Positions 16,599 through 26,435 of a stretch of DNA of 64,000 nucleotides are shown here, one piece after another. The translations under genes were made by a program, and so were the position numbers. The number at the start of each line of letters is the position of its first letter. Position 1 is the first letter of the stretch. Source of the stretch: Chloroflexota bacterium (GTDB lineage: Bacteria > Chloroflexota > Dehalococcoidia > Lucifugimonadales > Lucifugimonadaceae); assembly GCA_018650845.1 (NCBI GenBank), contig JABIFF010000006.1, forward strand, positions 62,001-126,000, written 5' to 3'. The notes beneath the pieces are model-generated. The model had not been told where the DNA came from and searched no databases. It was given only the letters and a program-made list of their open reading frames with translations.

Positions 16599-17998
16599 TG
16601 CCACGAATAGTCATCGCTGCGTTTGATGGACTTCAGCCGTCTCAGGTCACAGCTGATCTCATGCCCGTGGTCAGTGAATTAGCAAGTAACGGCGTTCGAT
16701 TTCTGCACAATCACGCAGTCTTCCCAACTGTCACCCGAGGTAATTCGGCGAGCCTCGTAACCGGGGTTACTCCTGGCAAGCACGGACTAACCGCCAACAA
16801 ATCGATATTCACTGATTACTCATCTACTGAAGTAGTCGATGCCCTTATTCCTAAACTGCCTGAAATCAATCGACTGAAGAATGGTGGGTTGCTGTTCGTT
16901 CCAACGCTAGGCGAACTCATTAGTGAGAAAGACCTCAAGTGGGTTTCGGTTGTCGGTGGCACTAGCGGAAATGCATTTGTGCAGCACCCAAACGCCGCCG
17001 ATCATGGCGACGTAGTGATTCACCCTGAATTCACGAATCCACCCGAGCACCATTCGACAATTATCGAACGATTCGGCGAATGGCCTGCCAAAGAGGCTCC
17101 CGCTGCCGATCTGGTGAAACGAACTGCCGACGTGGCGATTGAGTACGCGATAAAAGAACTTAATCCGGATGTGCTGATGGTCTGGTTCCCTGAACCTGAC
17201 ACTTCGCAGCACTTCTACGGAGTGGATACACCCGAAGTTCGCCAGATGTACTCATTAGCCGATGCTCAGCTTGGCAAGATTTTGCAGACTCTCGAAGACC
17301 GTGGCGACGAGCCAGATGTATTCGTTGTATCCGATCACGGCTATTCAACGATTGATGAAGTTGTTGATGTGCACTCAGAACTTGCGTCAGCTGGGTTCTC
17401 TCCTGATCAAGGCGACCGAAGCGTGATCTGTGCCGAAAACGGCGGGTCGATCCTTCTGTACACACCGACTAAGAGTGAAGAGCTAACCAATGAATTGTTG
17501 GATTGGCTGGCGAACCAAGCATGGGCGGGTGCGATAGCTACCGACCTCCCAAATTCAGTATTGGTTGACGAAGTTTCAATGGCCGATATCGGTTTGGCAG
17601 GTCCGCGCTCACCACATATCGCAGTAGCCATGAGATCTACCGATACCGGGAAGCCCGCCCCACTCGCTCGTTCTGGCGCAACTGCCGGTGGAACCATTGG
17701 TGTTGGATCGCACGGCGGTAGTAGCCCATCGGAGCTACACAATACGTTGATAGCCAGTGGTCCATCGTTTGAACCCGGCATCAGCTCAAATATTCCAAGC
17801 GGGAACATCGACGTTGCCCCAACGATTCTCACATTGCTAGGAATTGCGCCGCCTGAACACATGGATGGCCGAGTGCTTGAAGAAGCAATGCTGAATGTTG
17901 AATCAGCTCAAAACAGTTCGAGTACACCGATTCTCAAATCCACCAAAATCACAAAGTCGGGTCACGGCGAATCTAGCTACCTCTGTGAGTTCGGATAA
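16598..17998 (+). CDS. Type I phosphodiesterase / nucleotide pyrophosphatase family protein
   Basis: Alkaline-phosphatase-superfamily hydrolase, 466 residues. Metal and nucleophile motifs: VIAAFDGLQPSQV near residue 4, FPTVTRGNSASLVTGVTPGK near 47 (T the likely nucleophile), VWFPEPDTSQHFYGVD near 194, VVSDHGYSTID near 245 and GSHGGSSPSELHNTLI near 368. No signal peptide is evident, so it is predicted cytoplasmic, unlike many secreted relatives. The ATG overlaps the previous stop (TAATG). The substrate (nucleotide, lipid or phosphonate ester) cannot be deduced. Confidence 0.85.
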   Translation: MPRIVIAAFDGLQPSQVTADLMPVVSELASNGVRFLHNHAVFPTVTRGNSASLVTGVTPGKHGLTANKSIFTDYSSTEVVDALIPKLPEINRLKNGGLLFVPTLGELISEKDLKWVSVVGGTSGNAFVQHPNAADHGDVVIHPEFTNPPEHHSTIIERFGEWPAKEAPAADLVKRTADVAIEYAIKELNPDVLMVWFPEPDTSQHFYGVDTPEVRQMYSLADAQLGKILQTLEDRGDEPDVFVVSDHGYSTIDEVVDVHSELASAGFSPDQGDRSVICAENGGSILLYTPTKSEELTNELLDWLANQAWAGAIATDLPNSVLVDEVSMADIGLAGPRSPHIAVAMRSTDTGKPAPLARSGATAGGTIGVGSHGGSSPSELHNTLIASGPSFEPGISSNIPSGNIDVAPTILTLLGIAPPEHMDGRVLEEAMLNVESAQNSSSTPILKSTKITKSGHGESSYLCEFG

Positions 17999-18120
17999 CA
18001 GTCGGTAGCTACACGGTTATGGGTCACCTACACCAATTTCGTACCATGAGGTGCGTTTTTGGTTTCGACGATATGAGATCGTAGTCGCACGGAAGTGATG
18101 ATGAGTCTGAGTGGCTAGGC

Positions 18121-20649
18121 GTGAGCAGCACACAACTAGAAAACGAAAAGACAGGCAAGAAAGCCCCGCGTATTGAACTACGCATGCTTTCGTTCGACCT
18201 CGATGATCGAACGAACATCGCTCGTTTTCTTACCGATGCAGGTTTTTCGATTCGCAATGAATCAGCCGCCAATCTCGAACGATTTGAACGTCGAATAGTT
18301 GACGATGAATGGGATCTAATATTTCTCGATGCTCGCAATCCCATCGAAATCGTCTCCGAAATCATCGCTCTGGTTCACCAGCATGCACGAAAAACCCCCA
18401 TTTTCGCTGTAATTGAACCTGGTCAAGAAAATCAGTCTCAACTGATGGAACTTGGCATCATCGACCTGTTCGAATCCGATGGCCTGGAACGAATGCCAAG
18501 CAGCGTTACGCGCGAGCTAGGTGCGAAGGCTGATCGAGAATTGGCGCTGGAAGCCCGACGGCTTCAGAGCGAAATCAAAGTTGTTGGGGATGAACGTGCC
18601 GTGCTTGCTGAACTCGGACGACTCGTAACTTCTTCGCTCGACATTGGGCAGGTATACGACCAAGTAATCGAACAAGTAGGGCAGTTACTCCCTATCGAAT
18701 CTTCCGCCATCGCCGTTGCTGACGTTGAAACTGATTCGGTTACGTTCGAGTACGTCACGGGCAAGCCACTACCTGGGTTTGAACAGGGAATGGTAATTCC
18801 CATGTCGAGCTTTACCGATGCGAACCAGCTCGCCAGATTTGTACTCGTACTCGACACCGATCTACTTAACGAGATGCGTGACGAGTTTCCAGGAATCGGC
18901 GATCTGCTGGACGCCGGAGTGCACTCTGCGATGTCGACGCCATTGATCCATAGGGATGAAGTCGTCGGTATCCTTGCGGTAACTAGCTCCGAAGAAAATG
19001 CATATGGACCAGAGCATGTTGAAGCAGCCGAACGGGTCGGTGCTCAGATTTCGGGAGCGCTAGCGAACTCTCGCCTGCACTCGCGGATGACTCGAATTGC
19101 ACAAATACGAGAAATTCTAGTGCAGATTGGAAGAGACGCTAGCAACGCACGGAACACAAAAGCGCTCTACACATCTGTATTCAAACATATGCGTGAACTG
19201 TTCCCTGTCGATCGCGGCGTTATCGCACTAACAAACGAGAGTAATAACTCTCTGGTGATCGATCACGTTGACGGCAAGGGGATTCAGGGACTTGAAGAGG
19301 GTAAATCACTGCAACTTGATGACCTCTCAGATGTTGTTCTGACCCAGTCAGAGTCGAGCAATGCCGACAACTTAGCCGATCAAAAACCAACCGATCCAAC
19401 TGGCGGCTTTCTCGTCCAAGCAGGTTTGCGGTCGAATCTAAGGACTCCGTTGCGAGCGCGGGATTCAGTTATCGGTCTTATTTCTGTCAGTGGCGTAGAC
19501 GATCATGCTTACACCCCGGCGAACCTCAGCTTGCTCGAACGTGTCGCCGATCAGATATCTCCAGTGATCGAATCGTTGAATCTGCTTGAGCGAGTCCAGA
19601 GTTTGGCGGCAACAGTCGAACGAACTCTTGATCTTGTTGCCATCTGTGATTTAGAAGGTGTGACCAGCTACATAAACCCTGCCGGTCTTCAACTGCTCAA
19701 TGTTGAAGATAATCCCTCGGGTTTGGACGTCGATCTGACTGATTTCATCTCAGATGAAATTGCAGATGTGATTCGTACTTCTGGACTTTCGCAGGCCGAG
19801 ATAATGGGGGGCTGGCAATCCGAAATATCGATCACCCCTAGAGACGCCGAAAATTCGATTCCGGTTGAAATACAGCTCGTGCCCGTTCGAAGTGTCGACA
19901 ACCAAATGACCGCAGTAAACGTCTTCATGCGTGATCTTCGCGATCGTGAAGCTGTGCAGGTTGAACGTCGAGAATTTGTATCGACTGTTTCACACGAACT
20001 GCGCACGCCGCTGACCAGCATGAAGATGTACACCGACATGCTGGGTGAAGGCGACGCTGGCGAACTGAATGATCAGCAGCAACGACTTGTGAACAATATG
20101 AAATCGACCGTTGATCGACTTTCGCGAATGGTCGACGATCTGAACGTTGTTTCGATGCTCGAAGCAGGTCGCTTCAGCCTCCAGTCGGAATCGTTCGATA
20201 TGGAAGAATTGGTGGTCTCGGCGATAGAAATCGCAGAGCCTAATTTTGCAGAACGAGGAATTGCTGTTCGAACAGTACAACCAGATACTTCCGCAACCGT
20301 TGATGCCGATAAAGAGCGAATTCTTCAGGTGCTGGTCAATCTTCTAATCAACTCAGCGAAATACGCCGATGCCGATACGGAAGTCGTTGTTTCGACAGCA
20401 GTCGATAATCACGAAGTACGTATCGAAGTTGCTGACAAAGGACCTGGTATCGAAGAGGGCGAACTCGAAACAGTGTTCGAAAGCTTCTACCGCAGTAAAT
20501 CAGCTCGAATATCCAGGGTTAGCGGATCAGGCCTAGGACTTTCGATTGCACGTGGATTCGTCGAGGCACAGGGTGGGCGAATCTGGGCAGAGAGCACGGT
20601 TGGCGAAGGAAGCAAGTTCATATTTACGCTTCCACTCGTGCTTGGGTAG
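18121..20649 (+). CDS. Orphan sensor histidine kinase with receiver-like, GAF, GAF and PAS domains
   Basis: An 842-residue soluble kinase. The order is a receiver-like domain (about 20-130; DLIFLDARNP keeps the aspartate, but the conserved lysine after strand 5 is not apparent), GAF (about 160-320), GAF (about 330-487), PAS (about 500-610), HisKA with VSHELRTPLTSMKMYTDM (His near 624), and HATPase with LINSAKYAD, DKGPGIEEGE and GSGLGLSIARGFVEAQGG. There are no membrane helices, so it senses a cytoplasmic or diffusible signal. No response regulator is adjacent. Start GTG at 18121; the ribosome site is weak. Its 3' end converges on selB. Confidence 0.9.
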   Translation: MSSTQLENEKTGKKAPRIELRMLSFDLDDRTNIARFLTDAGFSIRNESAANLERFERRIVDDEWDLIFLDARNPIEIVSEIIALVHQHARKTPIFAVIEPGQENQSQLMELGIIDLFESDGLERMPSSVTRELGAKADRELALEARRLQSEIKVVGDERAVLAELGRLVTSSLDIGQVYDQVIEQVGQLLPIESSAIAVADVETDSVTFEYVTGKPLPGFEQGMVIPMSSFTDANQLARFVLVLDTDLLNEMRDEFPGIGDLLDAGVHSAMSTPLIHRDEVVGILAVTSSEENAYGPEHVEAAERVGAQISGALANSRLHSRMTRIAQIREILVQIGRDASNARNTKALYTSVFKHMRELFPVDRGVIALTNESNNSLVIDHVDGKGIQGLEEGKSLQLDDLSDVVLTQSESSNADNLADQKPTDPTGGFLVQAGLRSNLRTPLRARDSVIGLISVSGVDDHAYTPANLSLLERVADQISPVIESLNLLERVQSLAATVERTLDLVAICDLEGVTSYINPAGLQLLNVEDNPSGLDVDLTDFISDEIADVIRTSGLSQAEIMGGWQSEISITPRDAENSIPVEIQLVPVRSVDNQMTAVNVFMRDLRDREAVQVERREFVSTVSHELRTPLTSMKMYTDMLGEGDAGELNDQQQRLVNNMKSTVDRLSRMVDDLNVVSMLEAGRFSLQSESFDMEELVVSAIEIAEPNFAERGIAVRTVQPDTSATVDADKERILQVLVNLLINSAKYADADTEVVVSTAVDNHEVRIEVADKGPGIEEGELETVFESFYRSKSARISRVSGSGLGLSIARGFVEAQGGRIWAESTVGEGSKFIFTLPLVLG

Positions 20650-20671
20650 CAGTCTCGAAGTACCGCCCGTA

Positions 20672-22522
20672 TTACCGTACGAAGCGAGCATCGCCCGCAC
20701 GACGAGTCAAGCCCTTCGAGTCCATGTGTTCCAACACTGCCAGCGTGTACTTACGGCTCGTGCCAAAAATCTCTCGAACGCTGGTGATAGATATTTCTTG
20801 CCCATCGGCACCCGTTGCAAGAATCTTTGATTCCATCTCTTCGTAAGCATCAGTTGGGTAAACGATATCTCCACTGATGCGCACCACGTCACCACGTTCG
20901 GTCAAGAATTGCAAAATCTCTATATCGACCGGCTTTTCGGTCGAAGGACTGTAACGATCCGTAGAGATCAAGTTCAAAAAGCCAACTGCTTCCGATTCTT
21001 GTGCAGACGATAGAACGGGCTGGTGGCTCGGCACCCCCACCGTAGCTTCGTTGGTCGAAATCACATCTTCAGACTTGAGCGAATGCGTCACTGCAGTGAA
21101 TGCTGCAGTTTTGAGTTTGAGTTGACCACGGAAATCCTGAAGTGGCATTCCCTGTCGAAGTGGGTAAGCCTTGTGGAAACTCGAAAGAGTTGAGCTGGCT
21201 GAGTTGGTTAAATTCTGCCAACCTCCAGTGGACATTATGTAGCTCGAATCGTCGCCCAGAAGCGTGATACGCCCCTGAGATTCGAGTGTGGATATCGCGG
21301 CTTCAACTTCAGCGTTGTTCGTACCTGTTACCCCTGCTAGTTGAGCAACAGTAGCGGGTTCCACACCTGTGAGAGCGTTGAAGATCACGTCTTCACTCGA
21401 ACCGCTAGCTATGGTCTCAAGCACCGAAATAGTCTCAGCGTCGTTTCGTTTCCTACGCGGTGCGTTCGGCTCAAGAACCTGACCGCCACCAAGTGTGTTC
21501 TCAGTATCACGAACAACAAACGAATCGCCACGAACGACAGGGATTTTCGCCTGCGTTCGAAGCTGAACCCAGCCCGATGAACCCGGCACGATCTCATCGC
21601 CCTGAAGAACCCGAATAGTCGCTGGAACTTCGCGTGTTCCGGCGAATAGCGTCACTTTGTGATTGTGTCGGACTGGACGTGGAGCGTCTGGGATCACGCG
21701 GAAAATGGCGTCGAAAGCAGTCGAGGTTTGAAGCCAATTGAGGCTCGTAACGAGATCGCCACGTTCGATATCAGAGTGATCGATACCGCTCAGATTTACG
21801 GCGAGGCGAGTTCCCGGCCCAACCTGATCAACCGATTCCTCGTGAACCTGCAAGCTCCTGACCCGTGCCTTCAAGCCTGAAGGGAGGATCTCAACCTCTT
21901 GACCAGTCTTCAGAGAACCATCAGCCAAAGTGCCAGTCACCACCGCACCGAAGCCGGAGATGGTGAATGAACGATCGACTGGCAGACGAGGATTCCCGGT
22001 GCTCTGGTGAGCGGGAAGCTCGGAGATTAGTTTGTCGAGCGTCGAGCGTAGTTCGTCTAGCCCTTCACCGTTCTCTGCCGAAACTGCGACGACTTCAGCG
22101 TCTTCCAAAGAAGTGCCTTCCAGCGCCTCTTGTACATCGAGAGTGATCAGGTCGAGCCAGTCTTGATCAACCAGATCCTTCTTCGTCATCACCACTATGC
22201 CGGTCTCTATACCGAGTAAGTCGAGAATCGCCATATGTTCGCGGGTTTGCGGCATCACGCCTTCGTCGGCAGCCACGATCAGCAGAGCCACGTCGACGCC
22301 ACCTGCACCCATGAGCATGTTTTTGATGAAGCGCTCGTGTCCGGGCACGTCAACGATGCTTATCTGCGCACCGGACGGTAGTTCCAGCCAGGCGAATCCC
22401 AGCTCGATGGTCATTCCACGATTCTTCTCTTCGCGCAGACGATCGGGATCGATTCCAGTCAAAGCCTGAATCAGAGTCGATTTACCGTGGTCAACATGAC
22501 CTGCCGTACCTACTACAAACAA
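20672..22522 (-). CDS. selB: Selenocysteine-specific elongation factor SelB
   Basis: GTPase that delivers Sec-tRNA to UGA codons marked by a SECIS hairpin. G domain: [11 protein letters not shown] near residue 5, DVPGHERF near 58 and TKKDLV near 113. It has the SelB-specific link [18 protein letters not shown] near 186, then domains II-III. C-terminal winged-helix repeats (about 375-616) end [18 protein letters not shown]. 616 residues is typical. Start TTG at 22522 with a weak ribosome site. No selA, selD or selC is in the window, so the rest of the pathway must lie elsewhere if functional. It implies the organism makes selenoproteins. Confidence 0.94.
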   Translation of the reverse strand: MFVVGTAGHVDHGKSTLIQALTGIDPDRLREEKNRGMTIELGFAWLELPSGAQISIVDVPGHERFIKNMLMGAGGVDVALLIVAADEGVMPQTREHMAILDLLGIETGIVVMTKKDLVDQDWLDLITLDVQEALEGTSLEDAEVVAVSAENGEGLDELRSTLDKLISELPAHQSTGNPRLPVDRSFTISGFGAVVTGTLADGSLKTGQEVEILPSGLKARVRSLQVHEESVDQVGPGTRLAVNLSGIDHSDIERGDLVTSLNWLQTSTAFDAIFRVIPDAPRPVRHNHKVTLFAGTREVPATIRVLQGDEIVPGSSGWVQLRTQAKIPVVRGDSFVVRDTENTLGGGQVLEPNAPRRKRNDAETISVLETIASGSSEDVIFNALTGVEPATVAQLAGVTGTNNAEVEAAISTLESQGRITLLGDDSSYIMSTGGWQNLTNSASSTLSSFHKAYPLRQGMPLQDFRGQLKLKTAAFTAVTHSLKSEDVISTNEATVGVPSHQPVLSSAQESEAVGFLNLISTDRYSPSTEKPVDIEILQFLTERGDVVRISGDIVYPTDAYEEMESKILATGADGQEISITSVREIFGTSRKYTLAVLEHMDSKGLTRRAGDARFVR

Positions 22523-22669
22523 TCTTTTTCTTGCTTCCCGTTTTTGGCTTGCTTGGTGGTTGTCGGGTAGTTGGTGAGACTACAGAGCGACAACGTGCGT
22601 GAAGTTAGTTACAGGATTTTAGATGCGATGAAGGCTGTTGGGTTGTTGGACCGGCTCATCTATCGCTAG

Positions 22670-23905
22670 CTATTCGTCGGGATCGCCAATGAACTCAGCG
22701 AAAACTTCGTTGCCAAGTAGTCGTCCGCGTTCGCTGAGCAGCACGGCTTCTTTGGTGATGTCGATTAACCCAAGTTTTGTGAGTCGGGCAACTTCGTCTG
22801 GGAAGATGACATCTACGGCGGCTCCGAATCTCTTTTCGAAACGTTCGTGCGTCACGCCCTGGTTTAGGCGCATTCCCATCATCATCGTCTCTGCAACATC
22901 GATGGCTGGCGTTGTGATGTCGACCATCTCAACTGGTCCAGCGGGCGAGGTCATTGCGGAAACTGGATCAGCCGCACCGTTTTCATAGTCAGTCCCGACG
23001 ATGGTCGTATACCTACGAGGTGATCGAAGATTGGCGAATCGCTGACCTGCGAGCCACGAGTGCGCTCCGGGACCAACTCCCAAGTACGGCTCGTTGAGCC
23101 AGTAGATTATGTTGTGGCGCGACTCCATATCTGGCTTAGACCAGTTCGAAATCTCGTACTGCGAAAAGCCGTTTTCACCAAGCCGAGTCTGAGCTTCTTC
23201 GTACATGTCAGCGGCAAGATCGTCGTCTGGAATTGGGTATTTTCCAGCTTCAACATCGACAGCCAGCGGAGTGCCTTGTTCAATCTGCAACGAATAGAGT
23301 GAAATGTGCTCAGGCTCTAGATCAATCGTCTTGTCGAGAGTGTCAGACCATTGCTTGGCAGATTGGTAGGGCAGGCCATAAATCAGATCAATCGACTGAT
23401 TCACGAATCCAGCTTTGCGAAGAGTCTTGAATGCTTCCTTAGCTTCGGCGGCTGTGTGCCTTCGACCCAACAGGCCGAGCAGCTCATCATCGAAGCTTTG
23501 CACACCCATTGAAATTCGATTCACACCCGAAGCCAGCCAGCTCGCTGCCTTCTCGGCTGTCACGTCACCGGGGTTGCATTCCATCGTGATCTCGGCCGAA
23601 TCCTCGACCCGGAACGCATCACGAATCGTCTGATGAATCGCTTCGAGATCGGCAGGAGGAAGATACGAGGGCGTGCCGCCGCCGAGAAAAATCGTGCGCA
23701 CTGGTGGATGTCCAAGTACGTTGGCCCAACCGATTAGTTCATCTTGAAGTGAACGCACGTAGCCGGAAATCTGATCTTCGATTCCGGCGTACGTGTTGAA
23801 GTCACAATACGGACACTTCGTTTGGCAAAACGGCACATGGAGATACAACCCGATACCGCCATCGTAAGTCGGTGGGCTGTGCTTAATCTCCGCCAGATTT
23901 GGCAT
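22670..23905 (-). CDS. hemW: Radical SAM heme chaperone HemW
   Basis: HemW-type protein, often annotated as oxygen-independent coproporphyrinogen oxidase but in known cases a heme-transfer chaperone. The radical SAM cluster motif is HVPFCQTKCPYCDF near residue 25 (CxxxCxxC). Next come GGGTPSYLPP, MECNPGDVTAEK, RISMGVQSFDDELL and DLIYGLPYQ, and a C-terminal HemN-like domain. 411 residues. ATG at 23905 with GGAGA upstream. It follows the unknown 240-residue gene by 26 bp and precedes selB, all on the minus strand. Confidence 0.9.
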   Translation of the reverse strand: MPNLAEIKHSPPTYDGGIGLYLHVPFCQTKCPYCDFNTYAGIEDQISGYVRSLQDELIGWANVLGHPPVRTIFLGGGTPSYLPPADLEAIHQTIRDAFRVEDSAEITMECNPGDVTAEKAASWLASGVNRISMGVQSFDDELLGLLGRRHTAAEAKEAFKTLRKAGFVNQSIDLIYGLPYQSAKQWSDTLDKTIDLEPEHISLYSLQIEQGTPLAVDVEAGKYPIPDDDLAADMYEEAQTRLGENGFSQYEISNWSKPDMESRHNIIYWLNEPYLGVGPGAHSWLAGQRFANLRSPRRYTTIVGTDYENGAADPVSAMTSPAGPVEMVDITTPAIDVAETMMMGMRLNQGVTHERFEKRFGAAVDVIFPDEVARLTKLGLIDITKEAVLLSERGRLLGNEVFAEFIGDPDE

Positions 23906-23931
23906 TAAGTCTCCGTTGGTTGGCTACGTTG

Positions 23932-24654
23932 TTACGAGCCTGGAGTCCAGAGTCCTGAACCACCGTCGCCAGCTTCAGGAGCGGCTTGTGGGGCAGGTGG
24001 CTCGCCAGCTGCTGCACGAGCCTGCTCTTCAGCCATCTGCTGTCGAATAGCTTCGTTAGCCTGCTGCACCCATCGTTCGAGTTCATCGAGCTCAGGTGGT
24101 GAAACAACGAATTTTTCTACGCCTTCAGGAAGAGCGATGTTTGGGTCGCCACCAAGCAGCAAAGCCGCTTCTGATTCTCCGATTCCCTCTGAAAGACGAT
24201 TTGCCAGATGAGAAACACGTTTGTCGGCTGCTTCGGTGTAGTGAGCCTGAATCGTGTCGGCAACGGTTCGGTTGATCAGGCCACTCTGAAGACAACGTCC
24301 CCAGTCAATTACCTGTCCGAAAAGATCAGTGTCTTCGAACTCTTCAAATTCTGCACCGGCGGCAACTCGTGATCGAACGAGCTTGTGTGCGCCCGGGTTC
24401 GATTGTTGAACCATCAGCATGGCGTCGTCACCCCGACCTATCACGCCCTCTGCGAATACGCGATTTACAGTTCCAGCCTTGGCTTCAAGCTGAGAAACTT
24501 GTTCTTCAACCGCAGCCCAGTAGGCGTTGTAGCGTTCTTCGAAGCCGTCCGGCGCACCCTGTGAAGGCTGTACCAGCGTCACCATGTAAACCTTGCGGCT
24601 AGTCAAAATATCGCCAGCGGCTTTGTTGCCAACGTTACCCAGTTCTTCAGACAT
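23932..24654 (-). CDS. Conserved hypothetical protein between ychF and hemW
   Basis: A 240-residue soluble protein that I do not recognise. It begins with a short extended region (KVYMVTLVQPSQGAPDGF), followed by long helices including AYWAAVEEQVSQLEAK and ELERWVQQANEAIRQQMAEE. It ends with a low-complexity tail rich in Ala, Pro and Gly. No signal peptide, membrane helix or catalytic motif is visible. A clear AAAGGA precedes the ATG. Its tight placement between ychF and hemW (26-46 bp gaps) makes one operon with them and suggests a housekeeping role, possibly in translation or stress, but this is inference only. Confidence 0.7.
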   Translation of the reverse strand: MSEELGNVGNKAAGDILTSRKVYMVTLVQPSQGAPDGFEERYNAYWAAVEEQVSQLEAKAGTVNRVFAEGVIGRGDDAMLMVQQSNPGAHKLVRSRVAAGAEFEEFEDTDLFGQVIDWGRCLQSGLINRTVADTIQAHYTEAADKRVSHLANRLSEGIGESEAALLLGGDPNIALPEGVEKFVVSPPELDELERWVQQANEAIRQQMAEEQARAAAGEPPAPQAAPEAGDGGSGLWTPGS

Positions 24655-24700
24655 GATTTTCCTTTGTTGACCTCATTAGGTCGTGCTCGTAAGAGAGAAT

Positions 24701-25786
24701 TTACACCGAGAATAAGAAATTGACGATATCGCCGTCTTGAACGACGTATTCCCGACCTTCTTGTCGGAATAGCCCTCGGTTTCGGGCTTCAGCCATCGTT
24801 CCGCAATCAATAAAATCTTGGTACGCAACGGTTTCGGCGCGGATGAATCCACGTTCGATATCGGAGTGAATGACTCCGGCGGCCTTTGGAGCAAGTGCGC
24901 CGATGTCGATAGTCCATGCCCGTGTTTCGTCTTCACCAACAGTGAGGAACGAATTCAGGCCAAGCACTCGATATGAGAGCTTGATCATTCGAGAAAGTCC
25001 CGGCTCACCGGCGTCGAGGCCTGCTCGCATTTCGGCTTCTTCCTCTTCCGACATGCCAACAAGCTCAGCCTCAAGGCTTCCGCAAATCGCAGCTCCGCCG
25101 GTCGATCGTCCGCTCAGCAATTCAGCCATCTCTGCTTCAAGATCAGCTGTGTTCGAAATATCGTCTTCACCAATGTTCAGTGCCACTAGTAGAGGCAAGC
25201 TGCTCAGCAAGAACGTATCGGAAATAGCTTTGATTTCCGAAGCTTCTAGATCACGATCACGAATTGCGATTCCGTTTTCAAGATCGCTTTGAAGGCGCTT
25301 CAGAGTCTCGATGTTCTTTTCGGCGTCGTCTCGTTCAGCAACCTTGAGAGTTTTGAGGCTCCCAGAAATGCGTTCGATTCGTCGTTCAAGAAGTGCGATA
25401 TCGGCAAACATAATGTCGAAGGCGACCTTCTCGATATCACGCTTGTAATCAACCGTTCCTTCGAGGTGCGGTACTGAGCCATCTTCGAAAGCTCTAGCAA
25501 CGTGCAAAATTGCATCCACCTGTTGCAACTGCGCCATCGCCTCGCCCTCGAATAGTTCGCCAGAAGCGCTACCGGGGAGGTCGACGTACATCACTTCGGC
25601 GTAGATCGTCTTCTTCGACTTGAACATCTTGGTGAGGATGTCGACTCGTTCGTCGGGAACATGCGCCACACCGACGTTCGCCGAACGGGTGGCACCGAAG
25701 CCACCAACATCGGCTTTGCCGCGGGTGAGGGAGTTAAATATCGTGGTCTTGCCGCTGGCTGGCAGACCGAGAATGCCGATCTTCAT
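24701..25786 (-). CDS. ychF: Ribosome-binding ATPase YchF
   Basis: Obg-family P-loop protein that binds ribosomes and prefers ATP. Walker A GLPASGKTTIFNSL near residue 7 (usually GLPNVGKST, so it diverges here), G3-like YVDLPGSASGE near 68 and a helical hairpin insert near 130-205. The C-terminal TGS domain begins around FLTVGEDETRAWTI near 275 and ends VVQDGDIVNFLFSV. 361 residues is normal. First gene of the ychF-unknown-hemW run on the minus strand. Confidence 0.94.
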   Translation of the reverse strand: MKIGILGLPASGKTTIFNSLTRGKADVGGFGATRSANVGVAHVPDERVDILTKMFKSKKTIYAEVMYVDLPGSASGELFEGEAMAQLQQVDAILHVARAFEDGSVPHLEGTVDYKRDIEKVAFDIMFADIALLERRIERISGSLKTLKVAERDDAEKNIETLKRLQSDLENGIAIRDRDLEASEIKAISDTFLLSSLPLLVALNIGEDDISNTADLEAEMAELLSGRSTGGAAICGSLEAELVGMSEEEEAEMRAGLDAGEPGLSRMIKLSYRVLGLNSFLTVGEDETRAWTIDIGALAPKAAGVIHSDIERGFIRAETVAYQDFIDCGTMAEARNRGLFRQEGREYVVQDGDIVNFLFSV

Positions 25787-25897
25787 AAGTTGTTGTTACT
25801 GGTTCTTCTGAATGTGTCGAAAGTGGGTCGGGTGCTTTGTTCTCAGGCACCGACTGTTAATCGTACCGCCAGAGCCCAGAACATGGTTAATACTCGA

Positions 25898-26389
25898 TTA
25901 TTTTTTTGAACTGTCTTCGTCGGCTTCTTCAAGTTCTTCGTCATCGACGTATTTGAACTCAGCATCGACGGTATTTCCGTTGGGCTGGTTAGGCGACTCA
26001 CCGGGACGTTGACCGGGGCGTTGGCCGAATTGGCTCGGGTCAAACTGGCTTGGATCGAATTGGTCAGGGTCGAATCCCTGCTGCTTCTGCAAATCCCGCA
26101 GCTTCCTACCAATGGTCTGATCGGCAATAACGTGGTTCGGCGAGGCAGCGATGAACACCAAGAACAATATGGTGGTCACGATCAAATCATCGAACTGCCC
26201 GAGCAGCGGAATGCGATCTGCGATCACGTCGTACGGCAGTGCAATATAGGCAATTGCAAGCAGAGGGATAATCTTCGTGAACGGTGAAACCCGTTTGTCG
26301 ATGAATAATCTCCACACCAATTTTAGGAACGGAATGACAAGTGAGCGTATCGGCAAGAGTCTGAACATGTTAGAAAGTGTATCTACCAA
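25898..26389 (-). CDS. YkvA-type DUF1232 membrane protein
   Basis: A small predicted membrane protein. The DUF1232 core is present: IPLLAIAYIALPYDVIADRI, then PLLGQFDDLIVTTILFLVFI, giving two hydrophobic segments around residues 40-85. The tail is unusual, with imperfect repeats FDPDQ-FDPSQ-FDPSQF-GQRPGQRPG followed by an acidic end EELEEADEDSSKK, likely disordered. Start TTG at 26389 or ATG at 26368; neither has a clear ribosome site. The function of DUF1232 is not established. It is divergent from holA. Confidence 0.8.
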   Translation of the reverse strand: MVDTLSNMFRLLPIRSLVIPFLKLVWRLFIDKRVSPFTKIIPLLAIAYIALPYDVIADRIPLLGQFDDLIVTTILFLVFIAASPNHVIADQTIGRKLRDLQKQQGFDPDQFDPSQFDPSQFGQRPGQRPGESPNQPNGNTVDAEFKYVDDEELEEADEDSSKK

Positions 26390-26435
26390 TCGACTGGTTC
26401 ACTCAACCAATATCCGCAACTGCTGAACATTCCTC

